A DNA stretch of 62,913 nt from NCBI RefSeq assembly GCF_002532045.1, contig NZ_NWTG01000035.1, positions 1 to 62,913 of the forward strand, in the 5' to 3' direction. Source of the DNA: Bradyrhizobium sp. C9. GTDB taxonomy: Bacteria > Pseudomonadota > Alphaproteobacteria > Rhizobiales > Xanthobacteraceae. How positions within the stretch are numbered: position 1 is the first letter of the stretch; each line of letters starts with the position of its first letter. The notes beneath the pieces are model-generated. The model did not search any database. It worked only from the letters and a program-made list of their open reading frames with translations, and was not told the DNA's origin. Below are positions 7,795 through 16,730 of this stretch, piece after piece. A program made the translations under genes and the position numbers.

Positions 7795-9021
7795 TCAGCC
7801 GCCGACGTCGGCGCTGATGATATCGCCGAACAGTTCCCATTTCTCGCCCTTGAACTTCATCAGCTGCAACTGGCTGATCGGGGCGAAATCGTTCGCGGCG
7901 GTGTTGATCTTGATGCCGGGCAGCAGCACTTCGGTGCGGAAGTCCTGCAGGCTCGCCGCCTGCTTCATGATGTTCTCGCGCGTGAGGTTGTCGCCGCACT
8001 GCTTGAGCACCTGAACCAGGGTCTGCGCCACGCCGTAGCCGACCACGGTGCCGCCGTCGAGCTTGTCGCCCTCGGGGAAGTCCTTGGCCATGAAGGCGTA
8101 GAATTCCTTCATGCCGGGATCATTGTCCCATTGCTTGTCGGATGCGTCCTTCAGGTAGGCGGCGGAGATGATGTCCTGCGCATTCTCGAAGCCGGCCGGT
8201 TTGATCACGCTGCCGACCGAGGCCGACACGTTGTTGAGGAAGTGCGTCGGCTTCCAGCCGATCTCGGCGACCTTCTTGATTGCCTGCGCCGCGAATTTCG
8301 GCGTCGCGATGTCGATGAAGACGTCGGCGTTGCTGGCCTTCAGCTTGACGATGTTGCTGTCGATGGTCGGCTGGGAGGTCTCGAAGCTCTCTTCGGCGAC
8401 GATCATGCCGGCGGCCTTCTGGCCCAGGCCGTCCTTCAGGCCCTTCAGATAGTCCTTGCCGTAATCGTCGTTCTGGTAGAGCACGGCGATCTTGGCGTTC
8501 GGCATGTTCTTCAGGATGTACTTTGCGTAGATCTGAGTCTCGCTCTGGTAGTTGGGCTGCCAGCCCATGGTCCAGGGAAAGTCCTTCGGATCGTTCCACT
8601 TGGTGGCGCCGGTGGCGACGAACAGCTGCGGCACCTTCTTGGAGTTCATGTATTTCTGGATCGCCGAGTTCGACGGCGTGCCGAGCGAGTTGAAAATCAG
8701 CAGCACCTCGTCGCTTTCGACCAGCTTGCGCGCCTGCTCCACGGCTTTCGGCGGCGAGTAGGCGTCATCGTAGGAGATGAAGTTGATCTTGCGGCCGTTG
8801 ATGCCGCCGGCGTCGTTGATTTTCTTGAAATAGGCGGCCTCGGTGCGGCCGATGATGCCGTAGGCGGAGGCCGGTCCGCTATAGGGCATGATGTTGCCGA
8901 TCTTGATCTCGGTGTCGCTGGCGCCGGTGTCGTATTTCTTCTGGGCAAGCGCAGCGCTGCTGGATGTCGCGACGATCGCGAGCGCGGCGGCGAGGACTGC
9001 AAGTCTTGTGGTAGCGGACAT
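7795..9021 (-). CDS. Periplasmic binding protein of a Liv-type ABC transporter (array copy 2)
   Basis: A 408-residue exported PBP type 1 protein with a signal peptide ending in SAALA|QKKYD. It shares PYSGPASAYG, LVESDEVLLIFNSLGTP, PQLFVATGATKWNDP, AVLYQNDDYGKDYLKG and LTRENIMKQAASL with its neighbours, and is closest by eye to copy 3. It has its own upstream region of about 100 bases (9022-9127) and its own terminator, so it can be transcribed alone. Substrate unknown; the pim genes nearby make dicarboxylic or fatty acids a reasonable guess. Confidence 0.93.
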   Translation of the reverse strand: MSATTRLAVLAAALAIVATSSSAALAQKKYDTGASDTEIKIGNIMPYSGPASAYGIIGRTEAAYFKKINDAGGINGRKINFISYDDAYSPPKAVEQARKLVESDEVLLIFNSLGTPSNSAIQKYMNSKKVPQLFVATGATKWNDPKDFPWTMGWQPNYQSETQIYAKYILKNMPNAKIAVLYQNDDYGKDYLKGLKDGLGQKAAGMIVAEESFETSQPTIDSNIVKLKASNADVFIDIATPKFAAQAIKKVAEIGWKPTHFLNNVSASVGSVIKPAGFENAQDIISAAYLKDASDKQWDNDPGMKEFYAFMAKDFPEGDKLDGGTVVGYGVAQTLVQVLKQCGDNLTRENIMKQAASLQDFRTEVLLPGIKINTAANDFAPISQLQLMKFKGEKWELFGDIISADVGG

Positions 9022-9127
9022 CTATGTCTCTCTCCCTGTTGTCAGACGAATGTGTCGCGGCCCTCTTGTTTCGACGGCTCTGTTATTTGACTGCAATGAT
9101 TAGCATTTCGGGCGGCCCGTCTCAATG

Positions 9128-9155
9128 AAAGCCCCTGCGACAATGCCGCAGGGGC
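9128..9155 (-). terminator. Rho-independent terminator after binding-protein gene 3
   Basis: Stem GCCCCTGCG / CGCAGGGGC with a 7-base loop; on the minus strand it ends in TTTC. The sequence is nearly the same as the terminators at 7737 and 11927. Confidence 0.85.
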
Positions 9156-9181
9156 TCTGGTCTTTAGTCGACAATTTCGGG

Positions 9182-10411
9182 TTAACCGCCGACGTCGCCG
9201 CTCAAAATCTCGCCAAAGCGCTCCCAGGTCTGGCCCTTGAAGCGGATCAATTGCAGTTGCGAGAGCGGCGCGAAATCGGTCGCCGAGGTGTTGACCTTGA
9301 CGCCCGGCAACAGGCCGCCGGGTTCGTAATCGCGGATGCTGGCCGCCTGCTTCATGACGTTCTCGCGGGTCAGGTCGTCGCCGCACGCCTTGAGCACGTG
9401 CACGAGGCCCTGCGAGACGATGTAGGCGTACATCACGGAGGCATCGGCGCGGTTCGCTTCCGGATAGTATTTATCGAGGAACTCGTTCCAGGCGATCATT
9501 GCCTTGTCGGTCTTCCACTGCGGGTCGGTTGGATCCTTGAAATATTGCGACGAGATGATGTCCTGGGCATTCTCGAAGCCCGCGGGCTTGATCACGCTGC
9601 CGATCGATCCGGAGACGTTGTTGAGGAAATGCAGCGGATGCCAGTTGAGTTCGGCGTTCTTCTTGATCGCCTGCGCCGCGAATTTCGGCGTCGTGATGTT
9701 GAAGAACACGTCGGCGCCGGAGGCCTTGAGCCTGACGATGTGGGAGTCGATGGTCGGCTCCGTCACCTCGTAGCTGTCCTCGGCGACGATCATCGATGCC
9801 GCCTTGGCGCCGAGCCCGTCCTTGAAGCCCTTCAGATAATCCTTGCCGTAATCGTCGTTCTGGTAGAGCACGGCGATCTTGGCGTCCGGCTTGTTCTTCA
9901 GGATGTATTTTGCGTAGATGATGGACTCGCTCTGGTAGTTGGGCTGCCAGCCCATCGTCCAGGGAAATTCCCTCGGGTCGTTCCACTTGGTGGCGCCGGT
10001 CGCGACGAACAGCTGCGGCACCTTCTTCTGGTTCATGTATTTCTGGATCGCCGAGTTCGGCGGCGTGCCGAGCGAATTGAAGATCAGCAGCACCTCGTCG
10101 CTCTCGACGAGCTTGCGCGCCTGCTCGACGGTCTTCGGTGGTGTGTAGGCGTCGTCATAGCTGATGTAGGTGATCTTGCGGCCGTTGATGCCACCCTCGG
10201 CGTTGATCTTGCGGAAATAGGCCTCTTCGGTCTTGCCGATCACGCCATAGGCGGAAGCCGCTCCGCTGTAGGGCATGATGTTGCCGATCTTGATTTCGCT
10301 GTCGGAGGCGCCGATGTCGTATTTCTTCTGCGCGGCGGAGGGACTCGTGGTCGCTGCGAGCAATGCGAGGGCAGCCGAAATGGCCCCCAACCGCAAATGG
10401 ATAGCAGGCAT
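9182..10411 (-). CDS. Periplasmic binding protein of a Liv-type ABC transporter (array copy 3)
   Basis: A 409-residue exported PBP type 1 protein. The start is the ATG at 10411 (AAGGGAGATCAAA ribosome site), giving signal peptide MPAIHLRLGAISAALALLAA ending SAAQKKYD. Mature part: PYSGAASAYGVIGKTEEAYFRKI, LLIFNSLGTPPN, PREFPWTMGWQPNYQSES. An in-frame extension upstream to 10552 runs through the neighbouring terminator and is not coding. Like copies 2 and 4 it forms a single-gene unit with its own upstream gap and hairpin. Confidence 0.93.
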   Translation of the reverse strand: MPAIHLRLGAISAALALLAATTSPSAAQKKYDIGASDSEIKIGNIMPYSGAASAYGVIGKTEEAYFRKINAEGGINGRKITYISYDDAYTPPKTVEQARKLVESDEVLLIFNSLGTPPNSAIQKYMNQKKVPQLFVATGATKWNDPREFPWTMGWQPNYQSESIIYAKYILKNKPDAKIAVLYQNDDYGKDYLKGFKDGLGAKAASMIVAEDSYEVTEPTIDSHIVRLKASGADVFFNITTPKFAAQAIKKNAELNWHPLHFLNNVSGSIGSVIKPAGFENAQDIISSQYFKDPTDPQWKTDKAMIAWNEFLDKYYPEANRADASVMYAYIVSQGLVHVLKACGDDLTRENVMKQAASIRDYEPGGLLPGVKVNTSATDFAPLSQLQLIRFKGQTWERFGEILSGDVGG

Positions 10412-10517
10412 TTTGATCTCCCTTGGATCACGGTGAATGTGTGTCACGATTTTTGGAGTGGGAGCACTTTGCGGCTCCTTCCGACATTGAATACCTTTCG
10501 TCTGGTGCCAGCAACAG

Positions 10518-10547
10518 AAAGCCCCCCGCGGCGCTGCCGCGGAGGGC
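10518..10547 (-). terminator. Rho-independent terminator after binding-protein gene 4
   Basis: GC-rich stem GCCCCCCGCGGC / GCCGCGGAGGGC with one mismatch and a 3-base loop; TTTC follows on the minus strand. Lies about 90 bases past the stop at 10640. Confidence 0.8.
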
Positions 10548-10639
10548 GTCATTTAGTCGAACGCGTTGCGAGGAAAGCCGGCGCTGCGGAATCGCTTCGC
10601 GACACACGCGAAGCGTTTGCGTGGAGATCGTGCGTCGTC

Positions 10640-11866
10640 CTAGTTGCTGAGCCCGCTCGAGATGATGTCGCCGAACAGCTCCCACTTCTCGCCCTTGAAG
10701 CGCATCAGCTGCAACTGCTTGATCGGCGCGAAGTCGGTGGCGGAGGTGTTGATGCTGATGCCCGGCAGCAGCGTGCCGGGGACATAGTCCTTCAGGCTCG
10801 CGGCCTGCTTCATGATGTTCGCACGGGTGAGATCGTCGCCGCACATCTCCAGCACCTGCGCCATGGTCTGTGCGGCGGCGTAACCGTAGGAGGTGGCGCC
10901 GTCGAGCTTGTTGGCGTCGGGATAATCCTTCTTGAGGAAGGCAAGGAATTTCTCCATGCCCGGATCCTTGTCCCATTGCGGATCGGCGCCGTCCTTGAGA
11001 TAGGACGCGGACAGGATGCCCTGCGCGTTCTCGAAGCCGGCCGGCTGCATGACGCCGCCGACCGAGGCCGAGACATTGGCGACGAACTGCAACGGTGTCC
11101 ACGCGATTTCGGCGGCCTTCTTGATCGCCTGCGCCGCGAATTTCGGTGACGTAATGCTGATGAAGGTATCGGCTCCGGCGGCCTTCAGCTTGACGATGTG
11201 ATTGTCGATCGCAGGCTCCGACGTCTCGTAAGCCTCTTCGGCGACGATCATCGAGGCCTTGTCGCCGAAAGCGTCCTTCAGGCCCTTGAGGTAGTCCCTG
11301 CCGAAATCGTCGTTCTGGTAAAGCACGGCAACCTTGGCGTCTGCCTTGTGCTTCATGATGTATTTTGCGTAGACCCGCGCTTCGTCCTGGTACGACGGCT
11401 GCCAGCCCATGGTCCAGGGATAGTTCTTGGGGTCGTTCCACTTGGAGCCGCCGGAACCGACGAACAGCTGCGGCACCTGCTTCTCGTTCATGTACTTTCG
11501 GATCGAAGCGTTGGTTGCGGTACCGACCGAGCCGAACACCAGGAGGACCTCGTCGTCCTCAACCAGCTTGCGGGTTTGCTCCACCGTCTTGGCCGGCGAG
11601 TAGTTGTCGTCATAGGAGATGAACGTGATCTTGCGGCCGTGGATGCCGCCGGCCTGGTTGATCATCTTGAAGTAGGCCGCCTCGGTCCTGCCGATCACGC
11701 CATAGGCCGAGGCGGGGCCGCTGTAGGGTGCGGTGTTGCCGATCTTGATCTCGGTGTCGCTGGCCCCGGTGTCGTATTTCTTCTGCGCCAGCGCGACATT
11801 GCAGCTCGTCAGGATCAGAGCCAATGCGGACAACAGCGCCGTCAGGGACGGACGTGCGGCAGTCAT
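10640..11866 (-). CDS. Periplasmic binding protein of a Liv-type ABC transporter (array copy 4)
   Basis: A 408-residue exported PBP type 1 protein starting at the ATG at 11866 (GAGGTGGGGAAACC before it). The signal peptide MTAARPSLTALLSALALILT continues SCNVALA|QKKYD. LTSC inside it matches a lipobox, so this copy could be a lipoprotein, unlike the others; the conserved ALA|QKK signal peptidase I site is also present, so both are possible. It differs from its neighbours at the ligand-side segment FVGSGGSKWNDP (others FVATGATKWNDP), which hints at a different ligand. Confidence 0.92.
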   Translation of the reverse strand: MTAARPSLTALLSALALILTSCNVALAQKKYDTGASDTEIKIGNTAPYSGPASAYGVIGRTEAAYFKMINQAGGIHGRKITFISYDDNYSPAKTVEQTRKLVEDDEVLLVFGSVGTATNASIRKYMNEKQVPQLFVGSGGSKWNDPKNYPWTMGWQPSYQDEARVYAKYIMKHKADAKVAVLYQNDDFGRDYLKGLKDAFGDKASMIVAEEAYETSEPAIDNHIVKLKAAGADTFISITSPKFAAQAIKKAAEIAWTPLQFVANVSASVGGVMQPAGFENAQGILSASYLKDGADPQWDKDPGMEKFLAFLKKDYPDANKLDGATSYGYAAAQTMAQVLEMCGDDLTRANIMKQAASLKDYVPGTLLPGISINTSATDFAPIKQLQLMRFKGEKWELFGDIISSGLSN

Positions 11867-11926
11867 GGTTTCCCCACCTCGAGTTCTTAGTTTGCAGTAT
11901 TCAATACCATCGGCGCGGGGCGTCAA

Positions 11927-11958
11927 CAAAAAGCCCCCGCGACGGAGATCGCGGAGGC
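11927..11958 (-). terminator. Rho-independent terminator after binding-protein gene 5
   Basis: Stem GCCCCCGCGA / TCGCGGAGGC (one mismatch) with loop CGGAGA; TTTTTG follows on the minus strand. It closes the operon that begins upstream of livG. Confidence 0.85.
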
Positions 11959-11984
11959 TGTTGTTTTATTCCCGCAGTGCAACG

Positions 11985-13214
11985 TCACTCAGAGGGGACG
12001 TCGCCGGAAATGATGTCACCGAACAGTTCCCACTTCTGACCCTTGAAGCGCTGCATCTGAAGCTGGGCGATCGGGGCGAAGTCGGTGGCGGAGGTGTTGA
12101 TCTTGACGCCGGGGAGCAGGGTGTCGGGCGTAAAGTCCTTCAGGCTCGCCGCTTGCTTCATGACGTTGGCGCGGGTCAGATCGTCGCCGCACATTTCCAG
12201 CACCTTGGCGAGCGTCTGCGCGGCACCGTAGCCGTAGACATAGCCGCCGTCGGTCTTGTCGGCGCCCGGCATGTACTTGTCGAGAAACTCCGACCACTTC
12301 TTCATGCCGGGGTCGTTATTCCACTGCGAGTCGGCGCCGTCCTTGGCATAGGCCGCCGACAGCACGCCCTGGGCGTTGTCGAAGCCGGCCGGCTGCATCA
12401 CGCTGCCGACCGAGGCCGACACGTTGGTGATGATCTGCAGCGGCTTCCAGCCGAGCTCGGCGGTCTTCTTGATGGTCTGCGCGCCGAATTTCGGCGTGGT
12501 GTAGATCAGCAGCACGTCGGGATTGGCGGCCTTGATCTTGACGATGTGGCCGTCGATCGACGGCTCGGACACCTCGTAGCTCTCCTCCATGATGATGCTG
12601 GAGGCCGCCTTGGCGCCAAAACCGTCCTTGGTGCCCTTGAGGTAGTCTTTGCCGAAATCGTCGTTCTGATAGAGGATCGCGACCTTGGCGTCGGGCTTCT
12701 CCTTCATCAGCCACTTGGCATAGATCTGGGCTTCGCTCTGGTAGCTCGGCTGCCAGCCCATGGTCCACGGGAAGTTCTTCGGGTCGTTCCACTTGGTGGC
12801 GCCGGTGGCGACGAACAGCTGCGGGATCTTCTTGGAATTCAGGTACTTCTGGATCGCGGTGTTGGACGGCGTGCCGAGCGGGTTGAAGACCAGCAGCACT
12901 TCGTCGCTCTCGACCAGCTTGCGCACCTGCTCGACCGCCTTCGGCGGCGAATAGGCGTCGTCATAGCTGACGAAATTGACCTTGCGGCCGTTGATGCCGC
13001 CGCGGTCGTTGATCATCTTGAAGTAGGCTTCTTCGGTCTTGCCGATCACGCCGTAGGCGGAGGCCGGGCCCGAATACGGGATGATGTTGCCGACCTTGAT
13101 CTCGGTATCGCTCGCGCCGGTGTCGTATTTCTTCTGGGCGAATGCGGCAGTGGACGTCGCGGCAACAGCGACGATCGCCGCGGAAATCGCGGCGATCCGA
13201 ACGGTAGAAAGCAT
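11985..13214 (-). CDS. Periplasmic binding protein of a Liv-type ABC transporter (array copy 5, operon copy)
   Basis: A 409-residue exported PBP type 1 protein, signal peptide MLSTVRIAAISAAIVAVAAT ending AAFA|QKKYD. It carries PYSGPASAYGVIGKTEEAYFKMI, LLVFNPLGTPSNTA and PQLFVATGATKWNDP. It starts 29 bases after livM with an AGGAGA-like site, so it is the copy that belongs to the livG-F-H-M operon; the other four have their own upstream gaps. It is therefore the likely primary partner of the permease. Confidence 0.94.
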   Translation of the reverse strand: MLSTVRIAAISAAIVAVAATSTAAFAQKKYDTGASDTEIKVGNIIPYSGPASAYGVIGKTEEAYFKMINDRGGINGRKVNFVSYDDAYSPPKAVEQVRKLVESDEVLLVFNPLGTPSNTAIQKYLNSKKIPQLFVATGATKWNDPKNFPWTMGWQPSYQSEAQIYAKWLMKEKPDAKVAILYQNDDFGKDYLKGTKDGFGAKAASSIIMEESYEVSEPSIDGHIVKIKAANPDVLLIYTTPKFGAQTIKKTAELGWKPLQIITNVSASVGSVMQPAGFDNAQGVLSAAYAKDGADSQWNNDPGMKKWSEFLDKYMPGADKTDGGYVYGYGAAQTLAKVLEMCGDDLTRANVMKQAASLKDFTPDTLLPGVKINTSATDFAPIAQLQMQRFKGQKWELFGDIISGDVPSE

Positions 13215-13243
13215 AATGTCTCCTGGTTTGGTTCTAAAGATTC

Positions 13244-14266
13244 TTAGTTCTTCTTGAGCTTTGCGGCCAGTTGCTGGGCAACGATCGCAACCTGCCTGGC
13301 GCCGTGCGGCACGAGGAAGATGACGAGGAACAGCAACACGCCGAACACCGCGCCGGAAAGACCCTTCGAGATGCCTTCGGCGATGTTCGGCACGAAGATG
13401 ATGAAGGCGCTTCCGACGATCGAGCCGGGCAGCCAGCCGACGCCGCCGACCACCATGCCGAGGAACAGCGAGATCGCGAGCTGGATGGTGTAGCCGTCGG
13501 GCGCCACGAACTGCACCGCGATGGCGCCGAGACCGCCGGCAACGCCGGTGATGCCGGCCGAGACGCCGAACGCCAGCGTCTTGTACAGCGCGACGTCGAC
13601 GCCCATCGCGGAGGCCGCGATCTCGTTGTCGCGGATCGCCATGAAGGCGCGGCCGGAGCGCGAGCGCAGCAGGTTGACCGAGGCGATGTAGATTCCAATC
13701 GAGACCGCCAGGGTGAAGTAGTAGAGCCACATGTCCTGCGACATCGGCAGCCCGAACGGGGCATCCGGCTTGGTGACGACGAGGCCCTGCACGCCGCCGG
13801 TCCAGTGCTCGAAATAGCCGAGCTTGAGCAGCTGCGGCATTGCGGTGGCGAGCGCGAAGGTCGCGAGCGCCAGATAGACGCCGGAAAGCCGCAGCGCCGG
13901 CTGGCCGAACAGGAAGCCGAAGCCGAAGCAGACGATGCCAGCGATCGGCAGCGTCAGGGCATAGTTCATGCCCGCATGCTCCATCAGAATCGCCGATGTA
14001 TAGGCGCCGACGGCATAGAACGCGCTCTGGCCGAGCGAGAACTGGCCGCTTCCGCCGGTCAGGATGTTGAGCGCCATCACCGCAAGCGCGTAGATCAGAA
14101 GCATCGTCATCTGGAAGATGATGAAGTTCTTCACGAACAGCGGGATCAGGATCAGCGCGGCAAGTACGACCAGCGAGGTGCCGTAGCCCAGCGTCATGGC
14201 ACGCTTGGGCACAGCCTCGACGGCGGCGGCTTCTGTGACGATTTCTTCAGCGGCGCTCATGATCAA
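13244..14266 (-). CDS. livM: Liv-type ABC transporter permease, LivM
   Basis: A 340-residue inner-membrane permease with the LivM pattern: hydrophobic helices (for example FIIFQMTMLLIYALAVMALNIL), GGSGQFSLGQSAFYAVGAYTSA, and the cytoplasmic loop SRSGRAFMAIRDNEIAASAMGVD that contacts the ATPase. The ATG at 14266 overlaps the livH stop by four bases. It would form the membrane channel with LivH, powered by LivF and LivG and fed by the binding proteins downstream. Confidence 0.94.
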   Translation of the reverse strand: MIMSAAEEIVTEAAAVEAVPKRAMTLGYGTSLVVLAALILIPLFVKNFIIFQMTMLLIYALAVMALNILTGGSGQFSLGQSAFYAVGAYTSAILMEHAGMNYALTLPIAGIVCFGFGFLFGQPALRLSGVYLALATFALATAMPQLLKLGYFEHWTGGVQGLVVTKPDAPFGLPMSQDMWLYYFTLAVSIGIYIASVNLLRSRSGRAFMAIRDNEIAASAMGVDVALYKTLAFGVSAGITGVAGGLGAIAVQFVAPDGYTIQLAISLFLGMVVGGVGWLPGSIVGSAFIIFVPNIAEGISKGLSGAVFGVLLFLVIFLVPHGARQVAIVAQQLAAKLKKN

Positions 14267-15141
14267 ACTCGCTTGACGATGGCGCGGCCGAACAGGCCTG
14301 CCGGTTTAACGACCAGGACGACGATGATCAGCGCAAGCGCGATCGGAAGTTTCAGCTCATTGCCGACACCGGGGATGTAGGTGCCGACGAGGTTCTCGAA
14401 GATGCCGACCAGGAAGCCGCCCATCACCGCGCCGAACGGCGAGGTCAGGCCGCCGAGCACGGCTGCGGCAAATCCGTAGATCAGCACGCCGAGCATCATG
14501 TTCGGCTCGAGGAACACCACCGGCGCAATCATCATGCCGGCGATCGAGCCGATCGCAGACGCCATGCCCCAGCCCAGCGCGATCATCCAGGAGGTGTTGA
14601 TGCCGACCAGCCGCGCTGATTCAGGCAGCGAGGCGGCCGCCCGCATCGCAAGGCCGACCCGGGTGAAGCGGAAGAAGAAGAACAGCAGGAGCAGCATCAG
14701 CAGCGTGATGCCGATCATGCCGGCCTGGTGGGTCGAAATCAGCTGGCTGCCGAGGAACGGCGAGGAGCCGAACGGCGTCGGATACTGCTTGATGGTGAAG
14801 TCCCAGATCAGGCCGGCGACCGAGTTGATGATCGCATACAGCGCGATGAAGCCGGCGACGTTGGTCAGGATCGGGGCCTTGGCCAGCGGCTTGAACAGCA
14901 GCCGCTCGATGATGATGCCGGCGGCGAACGAAAAGGCGACGGTGAGCACGAAGGCGCCCCAATATGGCACGCCCCATTGCATCAGCTGCCAGGACACGAA
15001 GGTCGAGAACATCGCCATTTCGCCCTGGGCGAAATTCAAATGGTCGATGGCCTGGTAGATCATCACGACCGCGAGCGCCATGCAGGCATAGATCGCGCCC
15101 GTGGCGATGCCGGCCAGGACCTGGTTGGCAAAAAGCTCCAT
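14263..15141 (-). CDS. livH: Liv-type ABC transporter permease, LivH
   Basis: A 292-residue inner-membrane permease of normal LivH length: N-terminal ANQVLAGIATGAIYACMALAVVMIY, LNFAQGEMAMFSTFVSW, and the loop TRVGLAMRAAASLPESARLVGI. It lies 12 bases after livF and overlaps livM by four bases, so the set is one translationally coupled operon. Confidence 0.94.
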   Translation of the reverse strand: MELFANQVLAGIATGAIYACMALAVVMIYQAIDHLNFAQGEMAMFSTFVSWQLMQWGVPYWGAFVLTVAFSFAAGIIIERLLFKPLAKAPILTNVAGFIALYAIINSVAGLIWDFTIKQYPTPFGSSPFLGSQLISTHQAGMIGITLLMLLLLFFFFRFTRVGLAMRAAASLPESARLVGINTSWMIALGWGMASAIGSIAGMMIAPVVFLEPNMMLGVLIYGFAAAVLGGLTSPFGAVMGGFLVGIFENLVGTYIPGVGNELKLPIALALIIVVLVVKPAGLFGRAIVKRV

Positions 15142-15153
15142 TGTGCCAGCTCC

Positions 15154-15867
15154 TCAGTAGCCGAGATAGGATTTGCGGACGTCTTCGTTGTTCGCGATGT
15201 CCTTGGCATTGCCCGACATCACGATCCGTCCGGTTTCGATCACATAGGCCTGGTCGGCGAGCTCGAGCGCGAGCTGCGCGTTCTGCTCGACCACCAGGAT
15301 GGTCACCTTTTCCTCGCGATTGATCTTGCCGAGGATGCGGAACAGGTCGCGCACGATCAGCGGCGCGAGGCCGAATGACGGCTCGTCGAGCAGCATCAGG
15401 CGCGGCCGCAGCATCAGCGCGCGCGCCACCGCGAGCATCTGCTGCTCGCCGCCGGACAGCGTGCCGGCTTGCTGGGTGTAGCGCTGCTTCAGTACCGGGA
15501 AATGTTCGTACATCCGCTCGATGTCGGAGCCGATGGCGTTCTTGTCGGAACGGCTGATGGCCCCGAGCTGGAGATTTTCCTCCACCGTCATGTTGGTGAA
15601 GGTACCGCGGCCCTGCGGCACATGGGCGATGCCGAGGCGGACCACATTTTCAGTGGAACGGGTGCCGATCGGCTTGCCCTCGAACTCGATCGCGCCGGTC
15701 GAACGCACCATGTTGCAGATCGCCCGCAGCGTGGTGGTCTTGCCGGCGCCGTTGGCACCGAGCAGGGTGGTCAGCGAACCCTCGTTGAGCGAGAAGGAGA
15801 GGCCGTGCAGGGCCTGGACCTGACCGTAATAGGCGCGCAGGTCCTTGACGTTGAGCATCGCGGTCAT
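15154..15867 (-). CDS. livF: Liv-type ABC transporter ATPase, LivF
   Basis: A 237-residue cytoplasmic ATPase: Walker A GANGAGKTTT near residue 33, Q-loop region, signature LSGGEQQMLAVARAL, Walker B RLMLLDEPSFGLAP and H-loop NAQLALELADQ. Length is standard for LivF. Its ATG (15867) overlaps the livG stop by four bases. Similar by eye to the LivF at 718-1449 but clearly a different paralogue. Confidence 0.94.
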   Translation of the reverse strand: MTAMLNVKDLRAYYGQVQALHGLSFSLNEGSLTTLLGANGAGKTTTLRAICNMVRSTGAIEFEGKPIGTRSTENVVRLGIAHVPQGRGTFTNMTVEENLQLGAISRSDKNAIGSDIERMYEHFPVLKQRYTQQAGTLSGGEQQMLAVARALMLRPRLMLLDEPSFGLAPLIVRDLFRILGKINREEKVTILVVEQNAQLALELADQAYVIETGRIVMSGNAKDIANNEDVRKSYLGY

Positions 15868-16661
15868 TGGTCCTTGCTCCCCAGATAGGCCTTGATGACG
15901 TCGGGGTCGGCCTGGACCTGGGCCGGCGTGCCTTCGGCCAGCTTGCGGCCGAAATTGAGCGCGACGACGTGGTCGGCGATCGACATCACGAGACCCATGT
16001 GATGCTCGACCAGCAACACCGTAATTTTACGGTCATCGCGGATTTTGCGGATCAGGTCGCCGAGCACGTAGACTTCCTCGTGATTGAGGCCGCCGGCCGG
16101 CTCGTCGAGCAGCAGGATCTTCGGATCGGCGGCCAGGGCGCGCGCCAGCTCGACGCGCTTCTGGGTGCCGAACGGAAGTCCGGAGACCACGGTGTGGGCG
16201 ACGTCCTCGAGATCGAGATAGCCGAGGATGTCGTGCACCTTCTTGTTCATGTCGCTCTCGCCGCGGCGAACCCAGGCGAGACGCAGCGAGTCGCTGACGA
16301 TGTCGCTCGAGGTGCGGGCATGCGCGCCGACGCGCACATTGTCGATCACGGACAGATTGGGAAACAGCGCGACGTTCTGGAAGGTGCGGCCGATGCCGAT
16401 CTCGGCGATCCGGTGCGGCGGCCGCGACAGGATGCTCTTGCCTTCCATCAGGATATCGCCGGACGACGGCTGGTAGAGCCGCGACAGGCAATTGAACAGC
16501 GTCGTCTTGCCGGCGCCGTTCGGTCCGATCAGGCCGAGGATCTGCCCATGGCGCATGTCGAACGACACGCCATTGAGTGCGATGATGCCGCCGAACACGA
16601 CGCTGACGTCGCGAACCGCGAGCAGGGGATCATTCCCCTGCGCGAGCTGTGCCTGCGTCAT
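15864..16661 (-). CDS. livG: Liv-type ABC transporter ATPase, LivG
   Basis: A 265-residue cytoplasmic ATPase: Walker A GPNGAGKTT near residue 44, the LivG insertion with GRTFQNVALFPNLSVIDNV, signature-equivalent GLPFGTQKRVELARAL, Walker B ILLLDEPAGGL. First liv gene of the operon, 69 bases after the iclR stop. No terminator is visible in that gap, so livG may be read from the iclR promoter. Confidence 0.94.
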   Translation of the reverse strand: MTQAQLAQGNDPLLAVRDVSVVFGGIIALNGVSFDMRHGQILGLIGPNGAGKTTLFNCLSRLYQPSSGDILMEGKSILSRPPHRIAEIGIGRTFQNVALFPNLSVIDNVRVGAHARTSSDIVSDSLRLAWVRRGESDMNKKVHDILGYLDLEDVAHTVVSGLPFGTQKRVELARALAADPKILLLDEPAGGLNHEEVYVLGDLIRKIRDDRKITVLLVEHHMGLVMSIADHVVALNFGRKLAEGTPAQVQADPDVIKAYLGSKDQ

Positions 16662-16730
16662 CTCGTCTCGCCCGCCATCTCTGAGCGGTGCGAGCAGCCC
16701 TGCGATGGATTTCGCCGGACGCGATGGAGG

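Noticed and set aside
7607..7999. In-frame upstream extension of binding-protein gene 1
   Set aside because: It crosses a terminator and the end of the neighbouring gene; the ATG at 7606 gives a proper signal peptide.
10486..11908. GTATTCAATAC-like motifs upstream of binding-protein genes 3 and 4 as a shared operator
   Set aside because: Only copy 4 has the full palindrome, distances to the starts differ (about 75 and 33 bases), and genes 1, 2 and 5 lack it.
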